Below, piece after piece: positions 41,922-51,216 of a stretch of 64,000 nucleotides of DNA. Within the stretch, counting starts at the first letter, position 1. Each line of letters opens with the position of its first letter. The notes beneath the pieces are model-generated. The model saw only the letters and a program-made list of their open reading frames with translations, made no database searches and had not been told where the DNA came from. Position numbers and translations under genes: made by a program. This DNA is from Bacteriovoracaceae bacterium (GTDB lineage: Bacteria > Bdellovibrionota > Bacteriovoracia > Bacteriovoracales > Bacteriovoracaceae): the NCBI GenBank assembly GCA_024711325.1, contig JANJTC010000004.1, positions 1-64,000 on the forward strand, in the 5' to 3' direction.

Positions 41922-43139
41922 TTACTTTTGTATTCGACCAATCAGATCATCTATTTTCACAAACAAGATGTCTTTGCCATTGGCGGATTTAACGGCCACA
42001 TGACCCCTGGGAACTTCCTGGACATTTTCGCTGGCAATGGTTCTGCCCTTCTCATCCTGGTCGATTTGCCCCACCATATCCCCTTCTTTTGCGAGGACTT
42101 GGCCAATCACTCCGCGACCGAAGACCACTAGGTCACCATCTGCGATTTTGTGGGCGCAGGAGACACAGTTGAAACGATTGTCGACTAATATGGTGTGACC
42201 TTTTTTCAGGTTGAAGTAGGCAAGATCTTCTCTCACCTTACTGATGGAGAAAAGATTCACATCAAACTTCACCAGCACGGCCAGGACCATACTGGCGGTA
42301 ATGAGCTGAAAGATTTTTGATCGTTGCAGGATAATGCCCTCAAACTCCAGATCTCTCACTTTGCCTTCTGCATTCTCAAGTTGCGAGGACACTTTTTTAT
42401 CAAAGACAGCCTTCTTTAAAACCATGGTGAAGAAAAAAGCGGTTGAGAGGAGCACCAGCATGGAATACATGAACAATCGGAAGAAATACAAACCTTGTTG
42501 ATGAATCACAACTTGTTTGGATTGAAAGAGGTACGTCAGAGTAATAAACATCAATGGCAGGATCGCCCAGTTAAAGACATCGACTAGTTTATGTTTGAAA
42601 AACCAATCTTTTCTCTTTTGATGATGATCATACTGCACGAGCTTGATGCGAAAATCTTCAAACTCGGTCTTAGTCATAAGGTCAGGACGACTCTGATAAA
42701 TACCTTCCCAGATATAATCCACCCTCTCAAGACTCGAATTAAAGTAGTGCTTAATGCCACTTTTCATCTTCACGTAGAAGATTGACCAGCAGACAGTTGT
42801 TACACTTTCAATGTCGGCATAACTAAACTCTTCTTTATGACGTCCATGGTGAATCAGCATGTGATCCGAAAACACCTGAACTGAGCGATTGAGCTTTAAG
42901 CGCAGCCAGAAGAAATAAAAGGCACCCGAAATTACAAAAAACAGAGCACTCATAATCAGTTCATATGAGTAATCGGATACCACCGTCTGGAAACTCTCAC
43001 TAGTGAACTGGATAATCCAAAATGAAAGGATCATCGCGGTCAGAATGAGAAACCCCAAGACATAGATCTTGTAGTGATTCCGGTAGCGTAAATTTCGTGG
43101 CTGTATAGGATCTAATTTGCTGATCGTATCCAAAACCAT
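41922..43139 (-). CDS. Multispanning membrane protein with a degenerate signal-peptidase-I-like C-terminal domain
   Basis: A 405-residue protein. Two N-terminal helices lead to a PH-like part (HMLIHHGRHKEEFSYADIES); two or three more helices are in the middle (about 190-255, 285-305). Residues about 310-405 resemble S26 signal peptidase: SCAHKIADGDLVVF aligns with the SMxPTLxxGD box (serine kept), GQVLAKEGDMV with KRxxGLPGD (catalytic lysine replaced by glycine), and VPRGHVAVKSANGKDILFVK then IDDLIGRI with the VPxGxxxxxGDN region. Probably inactive as a classical Ser/Lys protease. It lies 66 bases downstream of lgt-lspA, a suggestive context. The similarity is my reading and not database-checked. 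Confidence 0.6.
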   Translation of the reverse strand: MVLDTISKLDPIQPRNLRYRNHYKIYVLGFLILTAMILSFWIIQFTSESFQTVVSDYSYELIMSALFFVISGAFYFFWLRLKLNRSVQVFSDHMLIHHGRHKEEFSYADIESVTTVCWSIFYVKMKSGIKHYFNSSLERVDYIWEGIYQSRPDLMTKTEFEDFRIKLVQYDHHQKRKDWFFKHKLVDVFNWAILPLMFITLTYLFQSKQVVIHQQGLYFFRLFMYSMLVLLSTAFFFTMVLKKAVFDKKVSSQLENAEGKVRDLEFEGIILQRSKIFQLITASMVLAVLVKFDVNLFSISKVREDLAYFNLKKGHTILVDNRFNCVSCAHKIADGDLVVFGRGVIGQVLAKEGDMVGQIDQDEKGRTIASENVQEVPRGHVAVKSANGKDILFVKIDDLIGRIQK

Positions 43140-43205
43140 TTCTCCTGTTAAATAATTCTCCCTCGACCTATCGGAAGAAGGAGGACTTAACTTGAGTAAA
43201 ATAGT

Positions 43206-43934
43206 TTACTTCTTTAAGTATTTGTTTTTAATGAAGAAAATTAGGCAACCACCGAAAATCAGGCCAAGCGAGATCCATTGGGATGGAGTTAAAAATCCCC
43301 AGGTTCCTCGAACCGCATCTCCTCTTAGGGCCTCAACAATCAGTCTCAGAACGCCATAACCCAAAAGATAGATGATAACTAAATTCACCCGCGGAGCTTT
43401 CGACTTTAAAAAATACACACCCATGATGATAAGACCAAAAGCCTCTATCAGTTGTGTGGGATGGCGGTAATGATCATGGAGATAAATTCCCCAAATAGCA
43501 TCAGTCGGTTTACCGTAACAGCAGCCCGCTAAAAAACAACCAATTCTTCCTATACCATGACCCATAACCAGCGCCGGTAGCATCGGCCAGAAAATTTCCG
43601 AGGTAAATTTTTTATCCAGAATTTTCATGGTCGCAAGAAAGACCAAGGCCCCCAATAATCCACCATAAAAAACGAAACCACCACCCGTCCAGAAGCTGAT
43701 GGTTTGTAGATAATCGCCAGCGGACTGATCAGGATAGGTGAGATAAAAAAGAAACTTGGCACCCAACCAAGCCGCAAGAAAAATTCCCCAAAAATAAACC
43801 AAGGCCTTTAGGTGAGAGATCTTTTGAGGTATGAGCGAGAAAAAAATCTGATAACCTATTCCCCACCCTAGCCCCATGAGCAAGGGGTAGGAATAGAGAA
43901 TCAGATTATGGTTTTGATACAGGATTGGAAGCAT
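43206..43934 (-). CDS. lgt: Prolipoprotein diacylglyceryl transferase
   Basis: A 242-residue polytopic enzyme that attaches diacylglycerol to the lipobox cysteine. The signature GHGIGRIGCFLAGCCYGKPT is present (GxGRxGxFxxGCCxG-type), and the region HPTQLIEAFGLIIMGVY is typical. Seven membrane segments are expected. It overlaps lspA by 29 bases on the same strand, so lipoprotein lipidation and cleavage enzymes are coupled. The start could be slightly downstream. Confidence 0.95.
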   Translation of the reverse strand: MLPILYQNHNLILYSYPLLMGLGWGIGYQIFFSLIPQKISHLKALVYFWGIFLAAWLGAKFLFYLTYPDQSAGDYLQTISFWTGGGFVFYGGLLGALVFLATMKILDKKFTSEIFWPMLPALVMGHGIGRIGCFLAGCCYGKPTDAIWGIYLHDHYRHPTQLIEAFGLIIMGVYFLKSKAPRVNLVIIYLLGYGVLRLIVEALRGDAVRGTWGFLTPSQWISLGLIFGGCLIFFIKNKYLKK

Positions 43935-44433
43935 GAGGCTCTTGAGCTTTCTTCGCTTTTAACTGCAGAATGAAATCTATTATCAGTAATCCTGCTGCAA
44001 TGGTGATGCAACTATCAGCAACGTTAAAAGCAGGAAAATGGTTGGCCTCGTTTTTCCAATAAAACATGAGAAAATCCACAACATAACCCAGGCTAAAACG
44101 ATCGATCAGGTTACCGGTGGCACCGGCAATGATCAAAGCATAGGCAAGAGATATAAAAAACGGACCTTTCAACGTTTTAATCAGTAAAAAGAAAATCCAT
44201 CCACAAAAAATCACCGGTAAACCCAGAAAGAAAATTTGTCTGAACCAAGTCGGACCATCGGCCCCAAAGCCAAAGGCCGCACCTGTATTCTTAACGTAAG
44301 CAATACTAAAAAATCCCTCAATCACCGGAATCGTCTGACCGTAGAAGAGACTACTTTGAATCGCACCTTTTGAGAGTTGATCCACAATAATGAGAGTTGC
44401 CATCAATAAGCATAGTGTCCAAAAACGTGCCAT
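43906..44433 (-). CDS. lspA: Lipoprotein signal peptidase (signal peptidase II)
   Basis: A 175-residue integral-membrane aspartyl protease that cleaves lipoprotein signal peptides after lipidation. The two catalytic aspartates are in GNLIDRFSLGYVVDF and FPAFNVADSCITIAAGLL. NTGAAFGFGADG and the four membrane segments match the family. The start is one base after the end of the response regulator gene, and its end overlaps lgt. Confidence 0.96.
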   Translation of the reverse strand: MARFWTLCLLMATLIIVDQLSKGAIQSSLFYGQTIPVIEGFFSIAYVKNTGAAFGFGADGPTWFRQIFFLGLPVIFCGWIFFLLIKTLKGPFFISLAYALIIAGATGNLIDRFSLGYVVDFLMFYWKNEANHFPAFNVADSCITIAAGLLIIDFILQLKAKKAQEPHASNPVSKP

Positions 44434-45933
44434 TTAGTAATAATCCTTAGGGTTGATTTCGTATTTCTCAATCTTCCTTAAAAGTGTCTTTTTAGGAATG
44501 TTGGCATTCAAAGCAGTTTGGTTAATTTTGCCTTTATTGATAATCAATGCCTGGACAATAAATTCTCTTTCAAACAAGTCTTTGGCAATAGCAAAATCCA
44601 ATTTCCCACCTTCGCCTAATTTCGCTCCGAATGAAAATTGAACATCATTGGCCGATTTAGGTGCGATAGTGTGATCTAGGACCGAGTTTTGGATGTCTTC
44701 CAGGTCAATTACACTGTCCTCGGCCACCTGGTCTTTAGTTTCAGCTTTTTTCTGATCTTTAAATACAATGGCGGGTAGCGAGTTCACATGGATGTAGTCT
44801 GATGCTTCCATAATGAAACAGTGTTCAATAATATTTCGAAGTTCACGAATGTTACCGGGCCATGAATAATTACTCAAAACTTCCAGGGCCTCAGGTTCAG
44901 CACCTTTGACTTTCAAATTGTGAACATTGTTAAAATAATTAATGTAGTGATTCACCAGATGCGGTATATCGGTCTTACGATCGCGCAGAGGTGGAAGGTA
45001 AACTGGAAGAACATTTAAACGGTAGAATAAATCTTCCCGGAAACTGCCGTCTTTAATCATTTCTTCAAATGGTTTGTGAGAAGCTGCAATGATTCGCACA
45101 TCCACTTTGATCTCGCGGTTAGATCCCACTGGCATGAAGGTTTTTTCCTGAAGAACCCGCAGAAGTTTTACCTGCATGGCAGCTGAGATGTCCCCAATTT
45201 CATCCAGGAAAATAGTCCCGCCTTCAGCGAACTGAAATTTACCGATTTTTCTCTGATCAGCACCAGTGAAGGCCCCTTTTTCATGGCCAAAGAGTTCACT
45301 TTCAATCAAGTTCTCAGAAATCGCACCACAGTTAATGGTGACAAACTTCTCGTCTTTTCGAGGAGAATTGTAATGGATTGCTTTAGCGACTAGTTCTTTA
45401 CCAGTTCCTGATTCGCCTCGGATAAGCACCGGCGTATTTACCTTGGCCAGTTTAGCGATAACATCAAAAACTTTTTTCATGGCATTGGATTCACCCACGA
45501 ATTTGTCATTTGAAGTTGCGGACTCTCCAATGGAAAGTGTCGGTGAGGAGAATCCGACGGTCTCAACCATTGAACGCGCTTTAAGTGCACGTTTAATGAG
45601 GGCCACCAGATTTTCAGCACTGATGGGTTTTTCAAGATAGTTGTAAGCGCCCTCTTTAACTGCTTTAACCGCATCTGTTACATTTGAATAAGCAGTTAAG
45701 ATCAAAACTATAACTGAAGGATCATGCTTCTTGATTTCAGTCAGAGCTTCAATACCATCCATTTCCGGCATGTTGACGTCCATGACTACCAGATCATATT
45801 TCTGGCCATAAACTCTGGTAACAGCTTCTTTGCCATTGTCGGCCACATCAACCACAAAGTGATGGTACTCCAGTGCTTGTTTAACTGACTGCTGGAGAAC
45901 TTTGTCATCATCAACAACCAAAACCTTATGCAT
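44434..45933 (-). CDS. Sigma-54-dependent response regulator, NtrC family
   Basis: A 499-residue regulator. The receiver domain (about 1-120) has phosphoacceptor D52 in [13 protein letters not shown] and acidic pocket VVDDDK. The AAA+ domain (about 150-380) has Walker [29 protein letters not shown] (the GAFTGA loop that contacts sigma-54), and FLDEIGDIS. The Fis-type helix-turn-helix at the C-terminus includes [20 protein letters not shown]. It is adjacent to a CHASE2 kinase and to lspA, so it may control envelope genes. It is also a candidate activator for the flagellar sigma-54 promoter, though this is not shown. Confidence 0.96.
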   Translation of the reverse strand: MHKVLVVDDDKVLQQSVKQALEYHHFVVDVADNGKEAVTRVYGQKYDLVVMDVNMPEMDGIEALTEIKKHDPSVIVLILTAYSNVTDAVKAVKEGAYNYLEKPISAENLVALIKRALKARSMVETVGFSSPTLSIGESATSNDKFVGESNAMKKVFDVIAKLAKVNTPVLIRGESGTGKELVAKAIHYNSPRKDEKFVTINCGAISENLIESELFGHEKGAFTGADQRKIGKFQFAEGGTIFLDEIGDISAAMQVKLLRVLQEKTFMPVGSNREIKVDVRIIAASHKPFEEMIKDGSFREDLFYRLNVLPVYLPPLRDRKTDIPHLVNHYINYFNNVHNLKVKGAEPEALEVLSNYSWPGNIRELRNIIEHCFIMEASDYIHVNSLPAIVFKDQKKAETKDQVAEDSVIDLEDIQNSVLDHTIAPKSANDVQFSFGAKLGEGGKLDFAIAKDLFEREFIVQALIINKGKINQTALNANIPKKTLLRKIEKYEINPKDYY

Positions 45934-45941
45934 ATAAGCTC

Positions 45942-47813
45942 CTATTCATTCTTTAACTTAATTATAAACGAAGTACCTTCACCAAGTTTAGAAGTGGCAG
46001 TAATAACCCCATTATGTAACTCGATAAAATATTTTACCAGATAAAGGCCTAGTCCTGATCCCTTAATTGAATGGGAGGAATCATTCTTCACCCGATAAAA
46101 TTTATCAAAAATATGGGCCAGGTCTTCCGGTCCTACCCCTACGCCGTTGTCCTTGATCTCGATATAGACCCAATCCGGATCATCCCAGGTCTTAACCCAG
46201 ATGGATTTCTCCCTGCCGGCATACTTAATGGCGTTTTCGATCAGGTTGGAAATCACCCGGTTCATAAGTACTGTATCAATTTGGATGGGATAAAGGGGTG
46301 AGAGCTCTTCTTCAATTCGAATGCCTTTACTTTCGGCTTCGAACTCAAGCTTCTCCACAATTCCTTCGATGATCTTGTTTACGTCTTTGGATTCTTTATT
46401 CAGGGTCAGGTTCTGAGATTCAATTTTTGTTAAATCCAAAATCGAGTTAATAAAGTTATTAAGCTCCTTGGTGGAGTTCATCACGTTATCAATCAACTCC
46501 GTTTGTTCCGGAGTATTGTTGAACTTGATCTTTAAAATATCGGCAATCCCAGCAATCTTGGCCACGGGAGTTTTTAAATCATGACTCATCAGCGAGATGA
46601 AGTTTTGTTTTAAATTATCCACTTGCTTTAAAAGCTTGGTCTCTTCTTCAATGGCATACCGGGTTTGATACTCTTCAATCGCCCTAAAAGGTACCCAGAT
46701 GTAATAAACCACAAAGATACTCAGAACCAGGTGAGAGAGTTTAATCCACCAGCCAAAAGTAATGAAAGCAAAGTAGCTCGTCAGTAAAATCCCCAGGATT
46801 AAAAGGATTGTGATCATCAAACCTTTGACTGGTTGAACCCGGGAGATGATATAGGAAAGTAGAATAGCGATAAGAAGGGCCCCCACTTGCGTGGTTATAT
46901 CCTTAACGTCATAAATAGTTTTCTCAGAAATCAACGCCTCAATCACATCCGCATGAACGGCAAGCTTGGGAGACCTGGCATTTTCCTTATCAAAGGGAGT
47001 CAGAATAAAATCACTGGAGTTTGAAAGGTATTCAGGCCCCACCAGGACAATTTTGTCTTTAAAAAATCCCTTAGGAAAATTCCCCACCACCACTCGGTGA
47101 AAAGGAATAGATGGAATTCGATTCGTGGAAGGATTTCCCGAATATTTAAAGAGCGCGAAGTTGGCATCGGCTTCCGAGTTATAATAAGCACCCTTGTAAG
47201 CCGTGGCATCAAGTACTGGAAGTCCCTTGAGTTCCCGAAATCTTTTAGCGGTCCAAAGATGAAGAGAGTCCTCTCCCGAAATATTCAGAATCGCCCGACG
47301 TACCACCTCATCTTTAGAAAAGACTAATTGATCCCGATACAACTGGGCGAGGTAATAACCAGCATCTTTTAAGGCTTCCGGTGGAACCAGCTCTCCCACC
47401 TGATCAATTTCAGTCCCAAATTTAAACTTATCACCAGAGGGCGAATAATTCTTGATCGCTTCATGAAACTCGGTTTGATACCGGGCCTCAACTTCCGAAT
47501 CAGGCTCAAGCAAGGAAACAAAATAGTTCATAATCGCCGGCTGATCTTCCATCAACCTGGCCATCAAGCGAGTGTGAGAAGCGTATGTATAAGGATAAGT
47601 CTCGCCTAAGAATTGATCACTCTCTTCGTCCAAAGAAATCAAGACAATCGGAGTATTAAAATTCTTAGAGGGCAGATCCGTCTTAACCCAGAAATCATAA
47701 AATATTGATTCCAGCGGATGAAAGGAGTACTGAATTAAAATCAGAATAAAGGCGAGTGTCACCAAAAGCGGAGCAAATTTACTGAACTCAACTTTCTTAA
47801 ACTTACTCAGCAC
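45942..47813 (-). CDS. CHASE2-domain sensor histidine kinase
   Basis: A 623-residue sensor. A short N-terminal helix precedes a large periplasmic CHASE2 domain (about 35-300; PIVLISLDEESDQFLGETYP, VGNFPKGFFKDKIVLVGPE). Three membrane helices follow (about 305-375). The HisKA H-box is MSHDLKTPVAKIAG (histidine near 408), with N-box NRVISNLIENAIKYAG, and G-boxes IKDNGVGVGPEDLAHIFDKF and KGSGLGLYLVKYF. It is 8 bases upstream of its response regulator and overlaps the preceding M48-like gene by 11 bases. The sensed signal is unknown. Confidence 0.94.
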   Translation of the reverse strand: MLSKFKKVEFSKFAPLLVTLAFILILIQYSFHPLESIFYDFWVKTDLPSKNFNTPIVLISLDEESDQFLGETYPYTYASHTRLMARLMEDQPAIMNYFVSLLEPDSEVEARYQTEFHEAIKNYSPSGDKFKFGTEIDQVGELVPPEALKDAGYYLAQLYRDQLVFSKDEVVRRAILNISGEDSLHLWTAKRFRELKGLPVLDATAYKGAYYNSEADANFALFKYSGNPSTNRIPSIPFHRVVVGNFPKGFFKDKIVLVGPEYLSNSSDFILTPFDKENARSPKLAVHADVIEALISEKTIYDVKDITTQVGALLIAILLSYIISRVQPVKGLMITILLILGILLTSYFAFITFGWWIKLSHLVLSIFVVYYIWVPFRAIEEYQTRYAIEEETKLLKQVDNLKQNFISLMSHDLKTPVAKIAGIADILKIKFNNTPEQTELIDNVMNSTKELNNFINSILDLTKIESQNLTLNKESKDVNKIIEGIVEKLEFEAESKGIRIEEELSPLYPIQIDTVLMNRVISNLIENAIKYAGREKSIWVKTWDDPDWVYIEIKDNGVGVGPEDLAHIFDKFYRVKNDSSHSIKGSGLGLYLVKYFIELHNGVITATSKLGEGTSFIIKLKNE

Positions 47814-48627
47814 GCTTAATCTCCTTGCTCACAAACAAGTAATCCCATTCATGAGGCAAGAATTCCAAGGCCAGTATATTTTGAAAGTGCTTACTCTTAT
47901 TGATTGAAGAGAGTTCTAGTAGTTTCCGCGACGGCAAAGAATAATAAAACTTGGGCTTTCTCAGTTTTAAACCTACCCGATCCAACAGATCTTTTTCCAT
48001 GGGAAAATCGGCCAGAAATTTTTCAAGTTTTTTAAAATAGCGCTTACCTAAAATCAATTTGAACATTAAATCCAGGAAAGGATGAAGCAGAAAACTTATT
48101 AACCAATCAGTCGCTTTTCTAAAATCTTTGATAGGAATCAAAGAGAGAATAAACCCAGACACCGAATGAATGATCCAAGTTATTAGCCCCAAGAGAAACA
48201 TGGTCTTTGTTCTTTTAGAGGCCATCCCCCGCTTCACTTGCAGAAGAAGTTCAAAACAGATCGCCTTCATTTCGTAGGATGAACATTTCTCAATCAGGCT
48301 TTTATTTAAGACCAGACTGATAGTTTCGCGGTTTTGCAGAACAAAGGCCCGCTCAAGAGTTCCGTTATAGAAATACAAGTGAGGTAAAGGAAGTGAGAGC
48401 TTATAGGCCTCCTGGGCCGCGGCCTCAAAGAATTCTTTCTCATCACTAGAGCGCATTTCCCGGGCCCCGAGTAGATAAAGGATCAAGGTGTCACTATAAC
48501 CAATTGTAATTACAAGCAAGGCTAACCAAAACAGCATTCCAATAAAAAATAACGCTCCGCTTAAGGTTATCCAGAGGAATAATCCCAGAATCAGAAAAAT
48601 AAGCATTAAGGAAAGGGTTGCACGCAT
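47803..48627 (-). CDS. M48 (HtpX-like) membrane protein without an active-site zinc motif
   Basis: A 274-residue membrane protein. Two N-terminal helices and a central pair (about 140-170) flank an M48-like core: LSLPLPHLYFYNGTLERAFV then LNKSLIEKCSSYEMKAICFE. In active M48 enzymes the next residues are HExxH; here they read FELLLQ (residues 125-130), so the first histidine is phenylalanine, only the glutamate remains and no second histidine follows. It is likely a non-catalytic (pseudo-protease) relative. First gene of an operon with a CHASE2 kinase, response regulator, lspA and lgt, which suggests it may present substrates or act as a sensor. Function inferred from context. Confidence 0.62.
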   Translation of the reverse strand: MRATLSLMLIFLILGLFLWITLSGALFFIGMLFWLALLVITIGYSDTLILYLLGAREMRSSDEKEFFEAAAQEAYKLSLPLPHLYFYNGTLERAFVLQNRETISLVLNKSLIEKCSSYEMKAICFELLLQVKRGMASKRTKTMFLLGLITWIIHSVSGFILSLIPIKDFRKATDWLISFLLHPFLDLMFKLILGKRYFKKLEKFLADFPMEKDLLDRVGLKLRKPKFYYSLPSRKLLELSSINKSKHFQNILALEFLPHEWDYLFVSKEIKRAE

Positions 48628-48771
48628 AAGAAGTAAAACCAGATTTTTTAATAAGTTAACTCTATTTTACCATCTCATAATTCTTATTTGCATTACTTTA
48701 TTACAGCCTTAAGGCTTTCCCATGGACTTTAATCCAGCTCCAAGTTATAAACCAGCAACACTTTTTCACGA

Positions 48772-49050
48772 ATGAAAACTGAATGTTTCTGCACGGCGGC
48801 ACACTGGTACAAAATGGATAAGGAAATTCTTCATCTCATAGAAACTGTTAACGAGCTTTTACCGGCGAAAGAACAAAAACTTGATGATGATGCTCTTATT
48901 TGTGAATGCTTTTGTGTAAATGCCGGAGATATTCGGTCAGTGTGTTCAACCAAAGTAGATCTGGAACTTTTAAAGGACCATTTCAAAATGGGGCAAGGAT
49001 GCCAAACTTGCATAAAAAATAAAGATAGTTGGATTAATAAAATATTTTAG
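48772..49050 (+). CDS. BFD-like [2Fe-2S]-binding domain protein
   Basis: A 92-residue protein ending in a BFD-type cluster domain: ICECFCVNAGDIRSVC, then GQGCQTC about 30 residues later, matching the CxC...CxxC pattern of bacterioferritin-associated ferredoxin and NirB-type domains. The N-terminus has an additional CFC. The ATG at 48772 lacks a good Shine-Dalgarno sequence; an alternative start is ATG 48814. It lies 29 bases upstream of the endonuclease-IV-like gene and may be cotranscribed. Confidence 0.72.
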   Translation: MKTECFCTAAHWYKMDKEILHLIETVNELLPAKEQKLDDDALICECFCVNAGDIRSVCSTKVDLELLKDHFKMGQGCQTCIKNKDSWINKIF

Positions 49051-49079
49051 TTTCTAAGTGAGTCCGAAAGGAGTTTCCA

Positions 49080-49916
49080 ATGGCTTTTGACCGTTTATTA
49101 TTTGGTACTGCAGGCGTCCCTAACAGTACTGTGAAGAAAAACAATCCAGTGGAAGGGGTTAAACGTATACACGAGTTAAGCCTGGATTGCATGCAACTAG
49201 AATTCGCCCACGGCGTGCGCATGAAAGAAGAAGTTTCTTCTGCTCTTCGTAAGGTTTCATATGAGTTGGGAGTTCCTCTTACTTCTCATGGTCCTTACTA
49301 CATCAACCTCAATGCCCGTGAACAAGATAAAATTGATTCATCGGTTGAGCGTATCATTCAAACGGCCAAGATCTCTGATCTTTGTGGTGCTGAATCTATG
49401 ACATTCCACGCGGCTTTCTACATGAAAGATTCTCCGTATGATGTTTTTGACTTGGTTGAGAAATCTCTGAACGTCATTGAAGAAAGACTTTCTCGTCTTG
49501 ATATCGAGATTGAACTTCGTCCTGAGCTGACTGGTAAAACTTCTCAGTTTGGTTCTTTAGAAGAGTTGATCTCACTATCTAAGTCAGTCACTAGCTGTAA
49601 GCCATGTATGGATTTCTCTCACCTCTACGCTCGTACAGGTTCAGTGAATGACTATAAAGGTTTCTGCGAGACGCTTGAAACGCTTAAGAACGAACTTGGT
49701 CCTAAAGCTCTTGAAGAGATGCATATCCATATCTCTGGTATCAGCTCTAACTCTAAAGGTGACTTAAAACACTTGAACCTTGAGAAATCTAAGTTCAACT
49801 GGAAAGACCTGATGAAGGCCCTTAAAGATATGGACTGTCGTGGTTATGTTGTTTGTAACTCGCCAAACCTTGAAGTAGATGCTCAGATGTTGAAGCAGTA
49901 CTACGTAGCTCTTTAA
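49080..49916 (+). CDS. Endonuclease IV-like / AP-endonuclease family 2 TIM-barrel protein
   Basis: A 278-residue TIM barrel of the Nfo/xylose-isomerase-like family. Metal-ligand motifs are seen: TSHGPYYINLNA (first histidine), MTFHAAF (second histidine), ELRPELTG (glutamate), CMDFSHLYAR (Asp and His), and MHIHISG. These match the zinc ligands of endonuclease IV, so AP-endonuclease activity is plausible. A different isomerase-type function is possible because the sequence is diverged from E. coli Nfo. AAAGGAG lies upstream of the ATG. Confidence 0.78.
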   Translation: MAFDRLLFGTAGVPNSTVKKNNPVEGVKRIHELSLDCMQLEFAHGVRMKEEVSSALRKVSYELGVPLTSHGPYYINLNAREQDKIDSSVERIIQTAKISDLCGAESMTFHAAFYMKDSPYDVFDLVEKSLNVIEERLSRLDIEIELRPELTGKTSQFGSLEELISLSKSVTSCKPCMDFSHLYARTGSVNDYKGFCETLETLKNELGPKALEEMHIHISGISSNSKGDLKHLNLEKSKFNWKDLMKALKDMDCRGYVVCNSPNLEVDAQMLKQYYVAL

Positions 49917-49945
49917 TCTTTTCTCGAACACACACATATCGCTTT

Positions 49946-49973
49946 AAAAGCCTCCGAATGGAGGCTTTTTTTT
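49946..49973 (+). terminator. Terminator after the endonuclease-IV-like gene
   Basis: Stem AAAAGCCTCC/GGAGGCTTTT with loop GAAT, followed by a T-run. A strong Rho-independent terminator. Confidence 0.9.
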
Positions 49974-50317
49974 ATGCCTCTAAATCAAGTATCTAAAAGG
50001 TATGCGGTACCTTTTCGTTTCCTTTTTCAAAGAGTTACACTTCGAAAATTTATTCCTTGAATTGATTCCCAATTTCCTGCTAACATTTAAATAATCAGGT
50101 GAGGGAGTGCTGTGAACACCCCCTCTAAAGCATCATCTGCCAAGTTCTATCCTCCATGAAAATCCTATGTTTCAAGGCACCCTTCATTGGGTGTGTCATG
50201 GAGATTTATTTTTATTAGCTCAAGAGACTTGTGAAAGTGGAGTTAATTTGAAGAAAGAATGGGGCTCTTTTCTATTGTGAATGATGTGTACGAAATCTTG
50301 GAACGATAGAGTCGATA
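49974..50317. other. Non-coding gap of about 340 bases
   Basis: No supported gene is seen. It contains a GC-rich imperfect hairpin near 50099-50126 (GAGGGAGTG with CACCCCCTC, one mismatch) and another short stem near 50198 (CACCC-TTCATT-GGGTG). A 37-codon frame (50167-50280) has no ribosome-binding site. The region could hold a small RNA; I cannot support one. Confidence 0.3.
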
Positions 50318-50737
50318 CTAAGCCGCTTTCAACCACTCCTGCGGATTCAACAAATCATGTAGATGATTCTCTTCGCCCGCCTTCAAACCGATTAAATAAC
50401 AATAGCCATCAGCATGAGTGATCAGAAGTTTCTGAATCTTGGAGTCCCAATTCAATTGTAGGATTTGAAGCAAGTGATCAGGATCTTCATCCATGGTCAG
50501 CATAATCCCATTCAAATGAGAATAAGGCGTAAAGCTTGACCAGTTAGTGGGAAAATCAAGCACCCCCATGGGGCTTTCAAATCTCAGCATCTGAGATTGT
50601 GGAATAAAGAAACCACGGAGATATGAAAGAGAATAATCTTTTAGTTTAAGTTCAAGGCTGGATAAATCAATGCCCGGTTTACTTGGGAGATTGAGAGTTT
50701 CTTCTAGTAAGAGGGAAAGGAAATCTGATTCGGCCAT
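50318..50737 (-). CDS. Protein of unknown function
   Basis: A 139-residue cytoplasmic protein not recognised. It is acidic and Leu-rich, with no signal peptide. A GGAGG Shine-Dalgarno sequence lies four bases before the ATG at 50737, so it is likely translated. It may be cotranscribed with the lipoprotein and PilZ genes upstream (41-base gap). Confidence 0.7.
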   Translation of the reverse strand: MAESDFLSLLLEETLNLPSKPGIDLSSLELKLKDYSLSYLRGFFIPQSQMLRFESPMGVLDFPTNWSSFTPYSHLNGIMLTMDEDPDHLLQILQLNWDSKIQKLLITHADGYCYLIGLKAGEENHLHDLLNPQEWLKAA

Positions 50738-50778
50738 GGTGCCTCCAGATTCCTTATCGGCAAATTATTAAGAATCCT

Positions 50779-51216
50779 TTATTCTAAAGGATTAATGGGC
50801 TCCATGGCCTCGTGATAGGTTTTGATATTGCTGACATCCGCTATCAACCATTTACCGTCTTGATTCACAACTTCTGCAATTTTCTTCACGTCGGAGGAAA
50901 ACCGGGTCTTATCGTTATCTCTGGTTAAATAAGAAATGGAATAAGTAATGAAGCATTTCTTTTCCTGACAACTTTTAGAAAGGATTTTGAAACTGTCTTT
51001 TTTTACACTTCTAAGGTCAGCGAATTTTGTAAATTCATCTTCATTGATGTTTTCGACCACTTGTCTTAGCTTGCCAGTGACTCTCTCCAGAATGAATTCA
51101 CGAGTAACGACTTGTCCCATCCTCGCTTCAACAAAAGTTTGAAGTGCAGACTCGGGGCTGAGATTGTCACTTAAACAAGCTGTTAAAAATATAAGCAAAG
51201 GGAGAATCCATTTCAT
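50779..51216 (-). CDS. Putative lipoprotein of unknown function
   Basis: A 145-residue protein with a short signal peptide and lipobox LTAC (cysteine at residue 14). The mature part, with SPESALQTFVEARMGQVVTR and GKWLIADVSNIKTY, resembles NTF2-like or DUF-type periplasmic domains in shape, but I do not recognise the family. Its start shares one base with the stop of the PilZ gene (TAATG), indicating coupling. Confidence 0.72.
   Translation of the reverse strand: MKWILPLLIFLTACLSDNLSPESALQTFVEARMGQVVTREFILERVTGKLRQVVENINEDEFTKFADLRSVKKDSFKILSKSCQEKKCFITYSISYLTRDNDKTRFSSDVKKIAEVVNQDGKWLIADVSNIKTYHEAMEPINPLE

Noticed and set aside
50167..50280. A 37-codon frame (MFQGTLHWVCHGD...)
   Set aside because: No Shine-Dalgarno sequence or plausible promoter spacing, and nothing in the peptide indicates function. 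Kept only as part of the gap description.
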